This document shows positions 32,556 to 40,718 of a DNA stretch of 42,298 nt, in pieces. Source of the DNA: Hyphomicrobiales bacterium (lineage in GTDB: Bacteria; Pseudomonadota; Alphaproteobacteria; Rhizobiales; Beijerinckiaceae); the NCBI GenBank assembly GCA_027489275.1, contig JAIYAB010000215.1, positions 1 through 42,298 on the forward strand, read 5' to 3'. The notes beneath the pieces are model-generated. The model saw nothing but the letters and a program-made list of their open reading frames with translations, made no database searches and was not told where the DNA came from. Position numbers and translations under genes: made by a program. Numbering within the stretch: position 1 is the first letter of the stretch; each line of letters opens with the position of its first letter.

Positions 32556-34187
32556 ATGAAACCCGTTCCTCGGTTTGCGCGGCTCGCGATGGCGGCGGCT
32601 CTTCTCGGTGTCGCCGGCGCAGGAGGCGGCCATGCCCAGGCTCCGCCGCAGGCTGGCAAGATCGACCCGCAGGTTGCCGCCGCGCTGGCGTCCGGCGGGA
32701 AGACCCAAGTCCTCGTGATCGCCCGCAGGATGTCCTCCGGGGGGCAGGCGACGCCGGTGGGGGCGACCACCCTGTTGCAGGGGCTCACGCAGATCCTGCG
32801 GAGCGAGGCGCCGATCATTCGCGAGACCGGAGCGCCGGGGATCGTCTCGGCCTCGCTCGACGCGCGCGGCGTGCAGTCGCTGGCGGCGCGGGCGGACGTG
32901 ATGGCCATCGTCCCGAATCTCTCGATGGATCACATCGTCGAACCGCCCCGGGCCGGGGCCACGGCCCGGCCCTTCGCGAAGGACACCGACCACCTGATCG
33001 AGGTCGATCGGCTGCACCGGGCCGGGCTGTTCGGACGGGGCGTCACGATCGCTGTGATCGACGATGGCCTCGACGGGGCGCATCCGATGTTCGCCGGAGC
33101 GCTGGTCGGAGAGGCCTGCTTCAGCACCCACGCGCCCGAGGCCGGCATGGAGTCCCTGTGTCCGCAGCAGAAGAGTCCGTCAGTCGGCCCCGGAGCGGCC
33201 CAGAACTGCCAACCTGACGGCTCGCACTGCGGGCACGGCACACACGTGGCCGGCATCGCCCTCGGACGGCCGGTCAAATCCGGCCCGAACGTGGTGACGG
33301 GCGTCGCGCCGGGAGCCGGCCTCTACATGATCAGGGCGGCCCACCGGATCGCGCGCTGCAAGGAGGCGGGACCGGAAAGCTGCATCACGTTCAACTCGGG
33401 CGACGTCCTGGGAGCGCTTCATCATGTCACCGAGGTGGCCGAGAAGCATCGCATCAGGGTCGTGAACCTGAGCCTGGGGGGCGGAAACTTTCCGTTCAAC
33501 TGCGACCTGATCCCGAACGAGCTCATCCGCGGCCTGGCCGCCGTCGTCGCCCAGCTTCGGGCGAAGGGCGTCGTCGTGGTCGCCGCGGCCGGGAACTCGG
33601 GAAGCGGGCGTGGCATCGGCCACCCCGCCTGCCTGGGCGGTGTCGTCAGCGTCGGCTCCATCGACAGTGACGGGCAGGTCACTTCCTTCTCGGATTCCGC
33701 CATCAAGGTCGATCTCCTGGCGCCCGGCCGCGACGTCCTGTCAGCGGCGCCCGGGGGAGGCCTCGTCCGCTTGAACGGAACGTCGATGGCCAGCCCCTAC
33801 GCCGCCGGCGTCATTGCCGCCATGCGCGCGGGCTTCCTGCCGATCGTCCCGGACTCCAGCATCGTGGACGCGCTGAAGCGAACAGGGCGCTACATCCGCG
33901 ATCCGCGTAACGATCTCTACTTTCCCGTTATCCAGGCGTGGCGCGCGACCGAGGCTGTGGTGCGGGCCGGCGGTTCTGGCGTGATCGCCGACAACGCTGC
34001 CGAAGCCGCGGCGGCTCCTGGCGCCACTGCGAAGGCCGGGCCGGCGCCGGTCACGGACGCGAAACATGCGGACGTGGCCTCGCCGCCATCGCCCGCTCCT
34101 CCAGCCCGGGCGACGCCCCCTGCGCCGGCCCTCCCGGCGGCCGTACCCGCGAACGACCTCCTGCGCTCGGCGGCACCGGTCCAATAG
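32556..34187 (+). CDS. Exported S8-family serine protease (subtilase) with I9-like propeptide
   Basis: A 543-residue secreted protease. After a signal peptide (to about residue 30, GGHAQA) comes an I9-like propeptide (about 48-130: TQVLVIARR ... LAARADVMAIVPN). The peptidase domain has Asp169 in VIDDG, His227 in HGTHVAG, oxyanion Asn347 in AAGNSG and Ser410 in NGTSMASP, so the triad is complete. An inserted loop between Asp and His (about 190-222) carries several cysteines that may form disulfides. From about residue 470 the tail is Ala/Pro-rich and has no anchor. AGGAG at 32543-32547 fixes the ATG at 32556. It diverges from the envelope operon and may process one of its products. Confidence 0.9.
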   Translation: MKPVPRFARLAMAAALLGVAGAGGGHAQAPPQAGKIDPQVAAALASGGKTQVLVIARRMSSGGQATPVGATTLLQGLTQILRSEAPIIRETGAPGIVSASLDARGVQSLAARADVMAIVPNLSMDHIVEPPRAGATARPFAKDTDHLIEVDRLHRAGLFGRGVTIAVIDDGLDGAHPMFAGALVGEACFSTHAPEAGMESLCPQQKSPSVGPGAAQNCQPDGSHCGHGTHVAGIALGRPVKSGPNVVTGVAPGAGLYMIRAAHRIARCKEAGPESCITFNSGDVLGALHHVTEVAEKHRIRVVNLSLGGGNFPFNCDLIPNELIRGLAAVVAQLRAKGVVVVAAAGNSGSGRGIGHPACLGGVVSVGSIDSDGQVTSFSDSAIKVDLLAPGRDVLSAAPGGGLVRLNGTSMASPYAAGVIAAMRAGFLPIVPDSSIVDALKRTGRYIRDPRNDLYFPVIQAWRATEAVVRAGGSGVIADNAAEAAAAPGATAKAGPAPVTDAKHADVASPPSPAPPARATPPAPALPAAVPANDLLRSAAPVQ

Positions 34188-34220
34188 TGTCGCCTGCGCG
34201 TTCGAGGTGACAGCGTGCTT

Positions 34221-34559
34221 CTAGCGCGTCACCCGCCCCATGCGGTTCAGCACCTCGCGCGGAATCCCGTAGGCCTTCACCACCGCATCCCAGTGCCGCA
34301 GGCCGCACAGCTCCCGCTGGATCATCAGGGACCACACGCGGTCGGCGGCGGCATCCCGCAGCGCCGCGAGCCGCTCTTCCCCCTCCGGGCCGTGCACCTC
34401 CGCCTCGTGAGCCCGCAAACGGGCGAGCGCTTCCTCGACCTGCCGCCCGAGGTCGCCGAGCGCTTGCGCCTTGAGCTGCGCCAGCTCGTACTCGAGCACG
34501 TTGACGCCGCTCTCCGGCCGATGGCCGGGCGACAGGCTCTGGGGGATGCGAAACGTCAT
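34221..34559 (-). CDS. Small cytosolic helical protein, unknown function
   Basis: A 112-residue protein, mostly helical and likely coiled-coil between residues 24 and 80 (VLEYELAQLKAQALGDLGRQVEEALARL). It begins MTFRIPQSL and ends IPREVLNRMGRV. The layout resembles a small conserved DUF family of Hyphomicrobiales (possibly DUF6665), but I am not certain. GAGGAGAG lies just before the ATG at 34559; the longer frame to 34715 adds unrelated sequence. It is convergent with the subtilase gene, 33 bases away. Confidence 0.65.
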   Translation of the reverse strand: MTFRIPQSLSPGHRPESGVNVLEYELAQLKAQALGDLGRQVEEALARLRAHEAEVHGPEGEERLAALRDAAADRVWSLMIQRELCGLRHWDAVVKAYGIPREVLNRMGRVTR

Positions 34560-34908
34560 GCTCTCCTCGCCTGATGCGCGCGCCGTCGGAACGGGCCGGG
34601 GCGGATCGTTCGCCGGCAGGATGGCGCGGGGAAGGCCGCAAGGAAAGATCCGGCCCGTTCGGCTGCGGAGCCTGTCCCCTGGCATGACGGGCGTGTCGCG
34701 GACCCTGCTTGACAAGGCCCGGCAGGCGACACCACTGTGTGTATAACAATCCTACACTGCGAAATCCGGTCTGAGAGACGACATGAGCCGCCGCCCGGCG
34801 ACGGGGCGGCTCGTGATCGCGAAACCGTGCGTCCCGCCGCGGCTCATGTTGCGTCGCGGACGCGCTTCATGGCCGCAAGGGCCTGTCGGGCGTCGAAAGG
34901 ATGCAGAG
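34560..34908. other. Divergent intergenic region, no gene seen
   Basis: These 349 bases separate the small helical protein (minus) from the oligopeptide-type binding protein (plus). A perfect TTGACA is present at 34709-34714 and a TATAAC at 34742-34747, but they are 27 bases apart, too far for one sigma-70 promoter. An open frame runs from 34783 into the binding-protein gene, but its extra 42 residues are Arg/Pro-rich and would put the signal peptide internal, so I leave it out. No clear repeat or RNA is seen. Confidence 0.4.
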
Positions 34909-36483
34909 ATGGCGATACGGCTGACCACGGGCATCGTGCGGCTGGGGGCGGCGTTGGCGGCGGCCTCGGTCGCCCACGCGGCGCTCGCGCAGGCGCCCGA
35001 CCGGGACACCCTGGTGATCGCTCAGGGCGTCGATATCGAGTCGCTGGAATCGGACAACCTGAACACCACGCAGTCGATCAACATTGCCTCCCATCTGTGG
35101 GCGACCCTCGTCCAGGTGACGCCGGACGGCGAGGTCAAGCCGTCGCTGGCCGAGAGTTATGGCTGGAATGCCGCCGGCACCGAGCTGACGTTCAAGATCA
35201 GGCGCGGCCAGACCTGCGAGAACGGGGAACCCCTCACCGCGGAAGACGTCGTCTATTCGCTCAAGCGACAGGTCGATCCGGCGCTGGGCTTCAAGGGCAA
35301 TGTGGGGTCGTTCGTCTATCCGACGATCGGCTTCGTCGATGCGCGCCTCGACGGCGAGGATCTCGCCACGGTCATCGTGAAGAAGTACCAGTCCATCGCC
35401 CCGGGCATGCTGGCGCAGGCCTACATCAAGTGCAAAGGCGCCTACGAGACGATGGACAAGGTCCAGGCGGCGAAGACCGTCGTCGCGTCGGGCCCCTATC
35501 GCCTCGTGAGCTGGACGCTCAACGATCGCCTCGTGATGGAGCGCAATCCCGCCTACACGCTCGGGGAGCCGAAGTTCAAGCGGATCGTCTGGCGCGTCAT
35601 TCCCGAAGCCAGCACCCGGTCGGCCGAGCTGATCGCCGGCAACGTCGACATCGCGACCAACATCCCGCCGGACCAGCAGGCCGCGGTCAACGCCCGCGGC
35701 ACGGCATCGGTCATGAGCGTCAGCGGAACGCGGCGGATCTTCGTCGGCTTCAACTTCTCGGACGCGTTCAAGACCACCAGGGGCGGCGAGGCAATCCAGA
35801 AGGCGCCCGTGCGGCAGGCCCTCAACATGGCCGTCGACGTGCCGACCATCTGCCGTCAGTTGCTCTCGTTCGAATGCAACCGGGCGACAGGCCCCGCCAA
35901 CCTCGCCAACCCGGCGCTGAAGCCCTATCCCTACGATCCGAAGGCGGCGGAGGCGATGCTGGACGCGGCCGGCTATCCGCGCGGCGCCGACGGGGTCCGT
36001 TTCACCCTGAAGCTGCAGGGCCCGCGCAACCGCTATCTCAACGATGTCAACGTCGCGCAGGTTGTCGGACAGTTTCTCAGCGACATCGGCGTGCAGACGA
36101 CGGTCGAGCTGCAGGATTTCGTGACGATATTCTCGCCGGCGGCCCGCGAGCACCGCGCCGGTCCCCTGTACCTGATCGGACAGGGCGGCGTGACGTGGAG
36201 CGCCGTCTACGACATGGCGCTCTTCCCGAGCCGCGAGGCGCCCGTCAATAACGGGATGTGGTTCAATCCGGAGTGGCAGACCCGCTGGGACAGCCTCGCC
36301 GGCATCCGTGATCCCGCGCAGGAGCGCAAGGTCGTCGACGAGATGCTGGAGATCTTCTACCGGGACCCGCCATGGATCATGCTGTACTTCCAGCCCGACT
36401 TCTACGGCGTGTCGAAGCGCATCGCCTGGACGCCCCGGCGCGACGAACGGATCGACGCGATGACGGTCTCACTGAAGCCCTGA
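34909..36483 (+). CDS. Oligopeptide/dipeptide-type ABC substrate-binding protein (SBP_bac_5), orphan
   Basis: A 524-residue periplasmic binding protein of extracellular solute-binding family 5. The signal peptide MAIRLTTGIVRLGAALAAASVAHAALAQ is cleaved near residue 28. Family segments follow: LVIAQGVDIESL, VKPSLAESYGWNAAGTELTF, the ENGEPLTAEDVVYSLKR block that is diagnostic of the family, VASGPYRL and VRQALNMAVD. Ligands of this family range from peptides to opines and nickel, so none is assigned. No permease or ATPase gene lies next to it; it must share a transporter encoded elsewhere or act as a receptor. The ATG at 34909 with AAAGGA upstream is chosen because it begins the signal peptide. 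Confidence 0.9.
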   Translation: MAIRLTTGIVRLGAALAAASVAHAALAQAPDRDTLVIAQGVDIESLESDNLNTTQSINIASHLWATLVQVTPDGEVKPSLAESYGWNAAGTELTFKIRRGQTCENGEPLTAEDVVYSLKRQVDPALGFKGNVGSFVYPTIGFVDARLDGEDLATVIVKKYQSIAPGMLAQAYIKCKGAYETMDKVQAAKTVVASGPYRLVSWTLNDRLVMERNPAYTLGEPKFKRIVWRVIPEASTRSAELIAGNVDIATNIPPDQQAAVNARGTASVMSVSGTRRIFVGFNFSDAFKTTRGGEAIQKAPVRQALNMAVDVPTICRQLLSFECNRATGPANLANPALKPYPYDPKAAEAMLDAAGYPRGADGVRFTLKLQGPRNRYLNDVNVAQVVGQFLSDIGVQTTVELQDFVTIFSPAAREHRAGPLYLIGQGGVTWSAVYDMALFPSREAPVNNGMWFNPEWQTRWDSLAGIRDPAQERKVVDEMLEIFYRDPPWIMLYFQPDFYGVSKRIAWTPRRDERIDAMTVSLKP

Positions 36484-36525
36484 AGACGGGTGGTCCGGAA
36501 CCAATCTACCGGGGCGATGAAGCCC

Positions 36526-36601
<76 letters not shown>

Positions 36602-36617
36602 TTTCCGGGTGCGCGCC

Positions 36618-36646
36618 TTTTAGGGCGGGCTGCGGCTATGTGTCAA
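36618..36646 (-). promoter_or_regulatory. Sigma-70-type promoter of tRNA-Ala
   Basis: On the minus strand a consensus -35 TTGACA (36646-36641) is followed after 17 bases by CTAAAA (36623-36618). The -10 box lies 16 bases before the tRNA 5' end at 36601, so transcription would start a few bases upstream of the mature tRNA. This is the best-matching sigma-70 promoter I see in the window. Confidence 0.75.
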
Positions 36647-36766
36647 TTGGCAAAGCGCGCCGCCGCCGCCGCCCCGCCGGTCCCTCGCGCGAAAGCTCGG
36701 CCGGCGGGCTTGTCCGCCCGCGGCGGCCCGGCTAAACCAAGCCCGGTCGTCCCTGCGGAGTCCGCC

Positions 36767-37057
36767 ATGCGTGCCATCCTCGACGTCGTCCTGCTGGCCT
36801 TGGACATCTATGTCTGGGTCATCATCGCCTCGGCCGTTCTGAGCTGGCTCATCGCGTTCAACGTCATCAACATGCGCAACGACTTCGTGCGCATGATCTA
36901 CAACGGCGTCTACCAGCTCACCGAGCCCGTCCTCGCGCCGATCCGCCGGCGGCTGCCGAACATGGGCGGCCTCGACATCTCGCCGATCGTGCTGCTGCTC
37001 CTGATCTTCCTGATCCAGCGGGTCATCGGCTACTACATCTACCCCTACGTGTTCTGA
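36767..37057 (+). CDS. YggT-family membrane protein
   Basis: A 96-residue inner-membrane protein with two hydrophobic helices (ILDVVLLALDIYVWVIIASAVLSWLI and ISPIVLLLLIFLIQRVIGYYIY) joined by a loop with the family motif YQLTEPVLAPIRRRLPNMGGLDISP. YggT proteins are linked to ion or osmotic homeostasis and, in some bacteria, to division-site placement; the exact role here is unknown. The ATG at 36767 is preceded by GCGGAG; upstream in-frame sequence is Ala/Pro-rich and not part of the family. Its stop overlaps the yggU start by one base (TGATG). Confidence 0.9.
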   Translation: MRAILDVVLLALDIYVWVIIASAVLSWLIAFNVINMRNDFVRMIYNGVYQLTEPVLAPIRRRLPNMGGLDISPIVLLLLIFLIQRVIGYYIYPYVF

Positions 37058-37380
37058 TGGCGAACGACGGACGCCCTTGGCGCGAGGCCCCGCACGGCCT
37101 CGATCTCGCCGTGCGCCTCACGCCGCGCGGTGGGCGTGATGCGATCGAGGGCGTCGAGACGCTCTCGGACGGGCGTCACGTCCTCAAGGCGCGCGTGCGC
37201 GCGGTGCCGGAGGGCGGCAAAGCCAATGCGGCGCTGGCCCGTCTCGTCGCTGCCGCCTGCGGCGTCGCCGCGACGCAGGTCTCGCTGTCGTCCGGCGCGA
37301 CGGCGCGGGTCAAATCGCTTCAGATCGAGGGCGACGCCGCCGCGCTGGCCGCGTCGCTTGCCCGCGCCCTCGGCGCCTGA
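37057..37380 (+). CDS. YggU/DUF167-family protein
   Basis: A 107-residue cytosolic protein of the DUF167 (YggU) family: [39 protein letters not shown] and [18 protein letters not shown] are the characteristic stretches. The biochemical role of the family is not established. It is encoded straight after yggT, sharing one base of its ATG with the yggT stop, and 25 bases before folD; yggT and yggU are neighbours in many proteobacteria. Confidence 0.9.
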   Translation: MANDGRPWREAPHGLDLAVRLTPRGGRDAIEGVETLSDGRHVLKARVRAVPEGGKANAALARLVAAACGVAATQVSLSSGATARVKSLQIEGDAAALAASLARALGA

Positions 37381-37405
37381 GCCCGCGCCCCGACCGGAGG
37401 ATGCC

Positions 37406-38296
37406 ATGGCCGCCACCCTGATCGACGGGAAGGCCGTTGCGGCCGGGCTTCGACTGCGCATCGCGGAAGGTGTCGCCGGCCTGGCTGCGGCAGGGCACGT
37501 GCCCGGGCTGGCGGTCGTTCTGGTCGGCGAGGATCCCGCCAGCCAGGTCTATGTCCGCTCCAAGGCGAGGCAGACGGTCGAGGTCGGCATGCGCTCGATC
37601 GAGCACAGGCTCGACGCGGCCACGCCCGAGGCGGAACTCCTGGCGCTGGTGTGCCGCCTGAACGACGATCCGCAGGTCGATGGCATCCTCGTCCAGCTGC
37701 CGCTGCCGGCCCACATCGATTCCGCCCGCGTGATCGAGGCCATCGATCCGGCCAAGGACGTCGATGGCTTCCACCCAATGAACGCGGGGCGTCTCGCCAC
37801 CGGCACGGGCGGCCTCGTGCCCTGCACGCCGCTTGGCAGCCTCATGCTGCTGAAGACCGTGCGGCCCGACCTTGCGGGGCTCGAGGCCGTCGTCGTCGGG
37901 CGGTCCAACATCGTCGGCAAGCCGATGGCGCAGCTCCTCATCGCCGAAAGCTGCACGGTGACCGTCGCGCATTCGCGCACGCGTGATCTGCCGGCGGTGG
38001 CGCGCCGCGCCGACATCCTCGTCGCGGCCGTCGGTCGGCCGCAGATGGTCAAGGCGGACTGGGTGAAGCCCGGCGCCATCGTCATCGACGTCGGCATCAA
38101 CCGCATTCTCGCGCCCGAGCTCGGCGAGGGCAAGACGCGCCTCGTCGGCGACGTCGACACGGAGGCGGCGGCTGCCGTCGCGGGCGCGATCACGCCGGTT
38201 CCGGGCGGCGTCGGGCCGATGACGATCGCGTGCCTGCTGGCCAATACGCTGACGGCCGCCTGCGCCCGGCGCGGGCTTCGCACGCCGCTGGCCTAG
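37406..38296 (+). CDS. folD: Bifunctional methylenetetrahydrofolate dehydrogenase/methenyltetrahydrofolate cyclohydrolase
   Basis: A 296-residue enzyme of folate one-carbon metabolism that converts methylene-THF to methenyl- and then formyl-THF with NADP+. Signature pieces are SQVYVRSK (Tyr49 and catalytic Lys53), [33 protein letters not shown] (NADP-binding) and [10 protein letters not shown]. The length is normal. The ATG at 37406 sits six bases after GGAGG; a nearer ATG at 37401 is out of frame. It follows yggU by 25 bases and probably belongs to the same operon. In Hyphomicrobiales folD also supplies formyl-THF for one-carbon assimilation, but nothing nearby shows methylotrophy. Confidence 0.95.
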   Translation: MAATLIDGKAVAAGLRLRIAEGVAGLAAAGHVPGLAVVLVGEDPASQVYVRSKARQTVEVGMRSIEHRLDAATPEAELLALVCRLNDDPQVDGILVQLPLPAHIDSARVIEAIDPAKDVDGFHPMNAGRLATGTGGLVPCTPLGSLMLLKTVRPDLAGLEAVVVGRSNIVGKPMAQLLIAESCTVTVAHSRTRDLPAVARRADILVAAVGRPQMVKADWVKPGAIVIDVGINRILAPELGEGKTRLVGDVDTEAAAAVAGAITPVPGGVGPMTIACLLANTLTAACARRGLRTPLA

Positions 38297-38424
38297 CCGC
38301 CGAGGCTGCTGCGCCCGGCGCGCTCGCCTCCGTCGAAGGTCTGCCCGGCGGCGGCTTGCTGCGCTGCACGGTCCCGGGCCATTCTCCGGCGCACCGCCCC
38401 GCGGCCGCGCCCGAGGAGATCGAC

Positions 38425-39483
38425 ATGACCACGGCGAGCAAGACCAACTCCGGTCGCTTCTTCGAGGATTTCAGCCTGGGCGACGTGATCGCCCACGCCA
38501 CGCCCCGCACCGTGACGGTGGGAGACGTCGCGCTCTACACGGCGCTCTACGGCTCCCGCTTCGCGGTGCAGTCGTCCGACGCCTTCGCGCAGGCGCTGGG
38601 CTATCCGCGCGCGCCGGTCGACGACCTGCTCGTCTTCCACGTGGTGTTCGGCAAGACGGTTCCCGACATCTCGCTGAACGCGGTCGCCAATCTCGGCTAT
38701 GCCGGCGCCCGCTTCCTGGCGCCGGTCTATCCGGGAGACACGCTGCGGTCCGTGTCCGAGGTCATCGGCCTCAAGGAAAACTCGAACCGCCAGACCGGCG
38801 TCGTCTATGTCCGCTCGACCGGTTTCAACCAGCACGGCGTCGAGGTGCTCGACTACGTGCGCTGGGTCATGGTGCGCAAGCGCGACCCCGAGTCCGTGAT
38901 CGCGGAGGAGCACGTCCCGACGCTGCCGCGCGTCGTGTCGCCGGACGCGCTGGGCGACGCGTGCCCGGTCATCGATCCCGCCGCATGGGACGAGCGCCTG
39001 GCCGGCAGCCCGTTCCGCTGGGGCGACTACGCGGTCGGCGAGCGGATCGACCATGTCGATGCCATGACCGTGGAGGAGGCCGAGCACCAGATCGCCACCC
39101 GGCTCTACCAGAACACCGCCCGCGCCCACTTCGACCAGCTCTCGCAGGGCAACAGCCGGTTCGGCCGGCGCCTGATCTATGGCGGCCATGTGATCTCTCT
39201 CGCCCGCGCGCTGTCCTTCAACGGCCTCGCCAACGCCTTCCACGTCGCCGCCATCAACGGCGGCCGCCATGTCGCCCCGCTCTTCGCCGGCGGGACGGTG
39301 CATGCCTGGAGCGAGGTCCTCGATCGCCAGTCGCTGACGGGCCGCGACGACGTCGGCGCACTGCGGGTCCGGCTGGTCGCGACCAAGGACCGCCCCTGCG
39401 CCGACTTCCCGCTGAAGACCGGCGAGGAGTACGACCCGGCCGTGATCCTCGACCTCGACCTGTGGCTGCTGCTTCCGGTGTGA
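38425..39483 (+). CDS. mch: Mesaconyl-CoA (2-methylfumaryl-CoA) hydratase
   Basis: A 352-residue protein with two hot-dog (MaoC-like) halves. Stretches such as GRFFEDFSLGDVIAHATPRT, VVFGKTVPDISLNAVANLGY, RWVMVRKRDP, HVDAMTVEEAEHQIATRLYQ and LRVRLVATKDRPC match mesaconyl-CoA hydratase of the ethylmalonyl-CoA pathway very closely. That enzyme hydrates mesaconyl-CoA to beta-methylmalyl-CoA, which is then cleaved to glyoxylate and propionyl-CoA. Its presence indicates that acetyl-CoA is assimilated by the ethylmalonyl-CoA pathway rather than (or as well as) the glyoxylate shunt. The other pathway enzymes are not in the window. GAGGAG lies upstream of the ATG at 38425. Confidence 0.9.
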   Translation: MTTASKTNSGRFFEDFSLGDVIAHATPRTVTVGDVALYTALYGSRFAVQSSDAFAQALGYPRAPVDDLLVFHVVFGKTVPDISLNAVANLGYAGARFLAPVYPGDTLRSVSEVIGLKENSNRQTGVVYVRSTGFNQHGVEVLDYVRWVMVRKRDPESVIAEEHVPTLPRVVSPDALGDACPVIDPAAWDERLAGSPFRWGDYAVGERIDHVDAMTVEEAEHQIATRLYQNTARAHFDQLSQGNSRFGRRLIYGGHVISLARALSFNGLANAFHVAAINGGRHVAPLFAGGTVHAWSEVLDRQSLTGRDDVGALRVRLVATKDRPCADFPLKTGEEYDPAVILDLDLWLLLPV

Positions 39484-39839
39484 GAGCCGTCCCGACGCTG
39501 GTGGTCGGTTGATCACTCCAAGGTCCTGACGCGCGAATCGAATTGCGAAAATGATTCTCCGATCAACGGGTTAGCGGCATCGCCGTGCCCGGGGCCGGAC
39601 CGTTCAAGGCCGAAATCGGCCCGGCTCGGCGAGAGGGCAGCTTTCGTGGGGTTTAGCCGGAAGGGTTGCTGATCCGCGTCGCGAAGCACGCCGCCGAAAG
39701 TGGTCGGGCGACCAACGGGAGTCCTTGGGATCTGACTCCTTTTCGGGGATTGATTCCCCGATCACTTCGGCTCCGAATCGAACGCGGACGCCGGACGGGC
39801 GCCGAAAGTGCAGGCGAGCTACGGGATGGGTGCGACGGG
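39484..39839. other. Intergenic region with several inverted repeats
   Basis: No gene is seen in these 356 bases between the mch stop and the TetR stop; the two genes are convergent. The region is unusually rich in dyads: GTTGATC (39508-39514) with GATCAAC (39561-39567), GGCCGAAATCGGCC (39608-39621) and the larger structured element at 39694-39770 listed separately. Any of these could serve as a terminator or RNA-processing hairpin, but no T-run follows them. Confidence 0.5.
39694..39770. repeat. Structured palindromic element, possible intergenic repeat or RNA
   Basis: The ends pair almost perfectly: CCGAA-A-GTGGTCGGG at the left with CCCCGATCAC-TTCGG at the right, with a single bulged A and one G-T pair. 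Inside are two further hairpins, GGAGTC (39718-39723) with GACTCC (39734-39739), and CGGGGA-N5-TCCCCG at 39743-39759, the latter sharing bases with the outer stem. The layered symmetry is typical of extragenic palindromic elements. Only one copy is in the window, so repetition in the genome is not shown. Confidence 0.45.
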
Positions 39840-40592
39840 TCAGCGGCCGCGTGGGGGAGCGGCGGGCGACCGGCCGCCCAGGCGGGCGCGGTGCATGCCG
39901 CGCATCGTCTCGCGTGCGCCGGCCAGGAAGGTGCGCGCATAGAGCCCCAGCACCGCCTCGCGGTCGTCGGGGATCGGCGCGCGGTACACATGCTCGCGGA
40001 TCGCGTGGAACATGACCGCGCCGTGCATGAGCATCACGAGCTCCCGCTCGCCCTGCGTCATCGGCAGCCGGTCGAGGGAGGGCAGGCGGCACTCGTGGCG
40101 CAGCTCGGCGACCAGCGGCTCCACGATGCGGCTCGTCAGTGTCGCCCCCCTTGACGGCGGAACGGGAAACCGGTCCAGCGCGGCGCGCACGAACAGGCGG
40201 ACCGCCAGCCCCTCGTCCTGCTCCGCGTAGAGCCGGTAGACCTCCGCCAGCCGCTCCTCGAGCGGGAGGGCCCGGTCGGCGAAGATGGGGCCGAAGTCCT
40301 CCGTCCCGCGCGAGGCGAAGATGCGGTGGAACACGCCGTCGACCAGCGCGTCCTTGGAGGAAAAATAGCGGTAGAGCAGCGCCTGGCGGATGCCGATCGT
40401 GTCGGCCAGCGCCCGTGTCGTCCCGGCGAAGCCATGTTCGGCGAAGAACGTCGCAGCCTGCATCACGATGCCCTCGCGGCGTTCGGTCGCGGAGAGGCGC
40501 GGCGCGCGCTCGCGGCCGCGGCCGACGCGGGGCGGCGGCTGTTCCACAGGCGCATCCAGGCCTTTGGGGGCGGGGTTTGGCAGTCCAGCCAT
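39840..40592 (-). CDS. TetR-family transcriptional regulator
   Basis: A 250-residue regulator. The N-terminal DNA-binding domain (about residues 35-90) shows the TetR pattern ATFFAEHGFAGTTRALADTIGIRQALLYRYFSSKDAL, with the helix-turn-helix around GIRQALLYRYF. The C-terminal domain, residues 95-240, is the ligand-binding part and has no recognisable ligand class. The N-terminal 30 residues (LPNPAPKGLDAPVEQPPP) are an atypical Pro-rich extension, so a later start is possible; I use the ATG at 40592. It diverges from sdhC with 126 bases between them, so it could control itself and the sdh operon, but local regulation is only inferred. Confidence 0.87.
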   Translation of the reverse strand: MAGLPNPAPKGLDAPVEQPPPRVGRGRERAPRLSATERREGIVMQAATFFAEHGFAGTTRALADTIGIRQALLYRYFSSKDALVDGVFHRIFASRGTEDFGPIFADRALPLEERLAEVYRLYAEQDEGLAVRLFVRAALDRFPVPPSRGATLTSRIVEPLVAELRHECRLPSLDRLPMTQGERELVMLMHGAVMFHAIREHVYRAPIPDDREAVLGLYARTFLAGARETMRGMHRARLGGRSPAAPPRGR

Positions 40593-40718
40593 GCGGCGTT
40601 CGGCCCGAATCCGTCGAATGTCCAGTATCCTACCGCATTGCAGTGCAGGCTGACACGCGGTACTGAAACACGCCGGACGCGCAGCGACGGCCCCTGTTTC
40701 CCACGGAAAGAGAAGGCG

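Noticed and set aside
34709-34747. TTGACA and TATAAC upstream of the oligopeptide-type binding protein
   Set aside because: The spacing is 27 bases, far from the usual 16-18, so they are not a single sigma-70 promoter.
36704-36721. GCGGGC-TTGTCC-GCCCGC hairpin before yggT
   Set aside because: It has no following T-run and sits in extremely GC-rich DNA where such short stems arise by chance.
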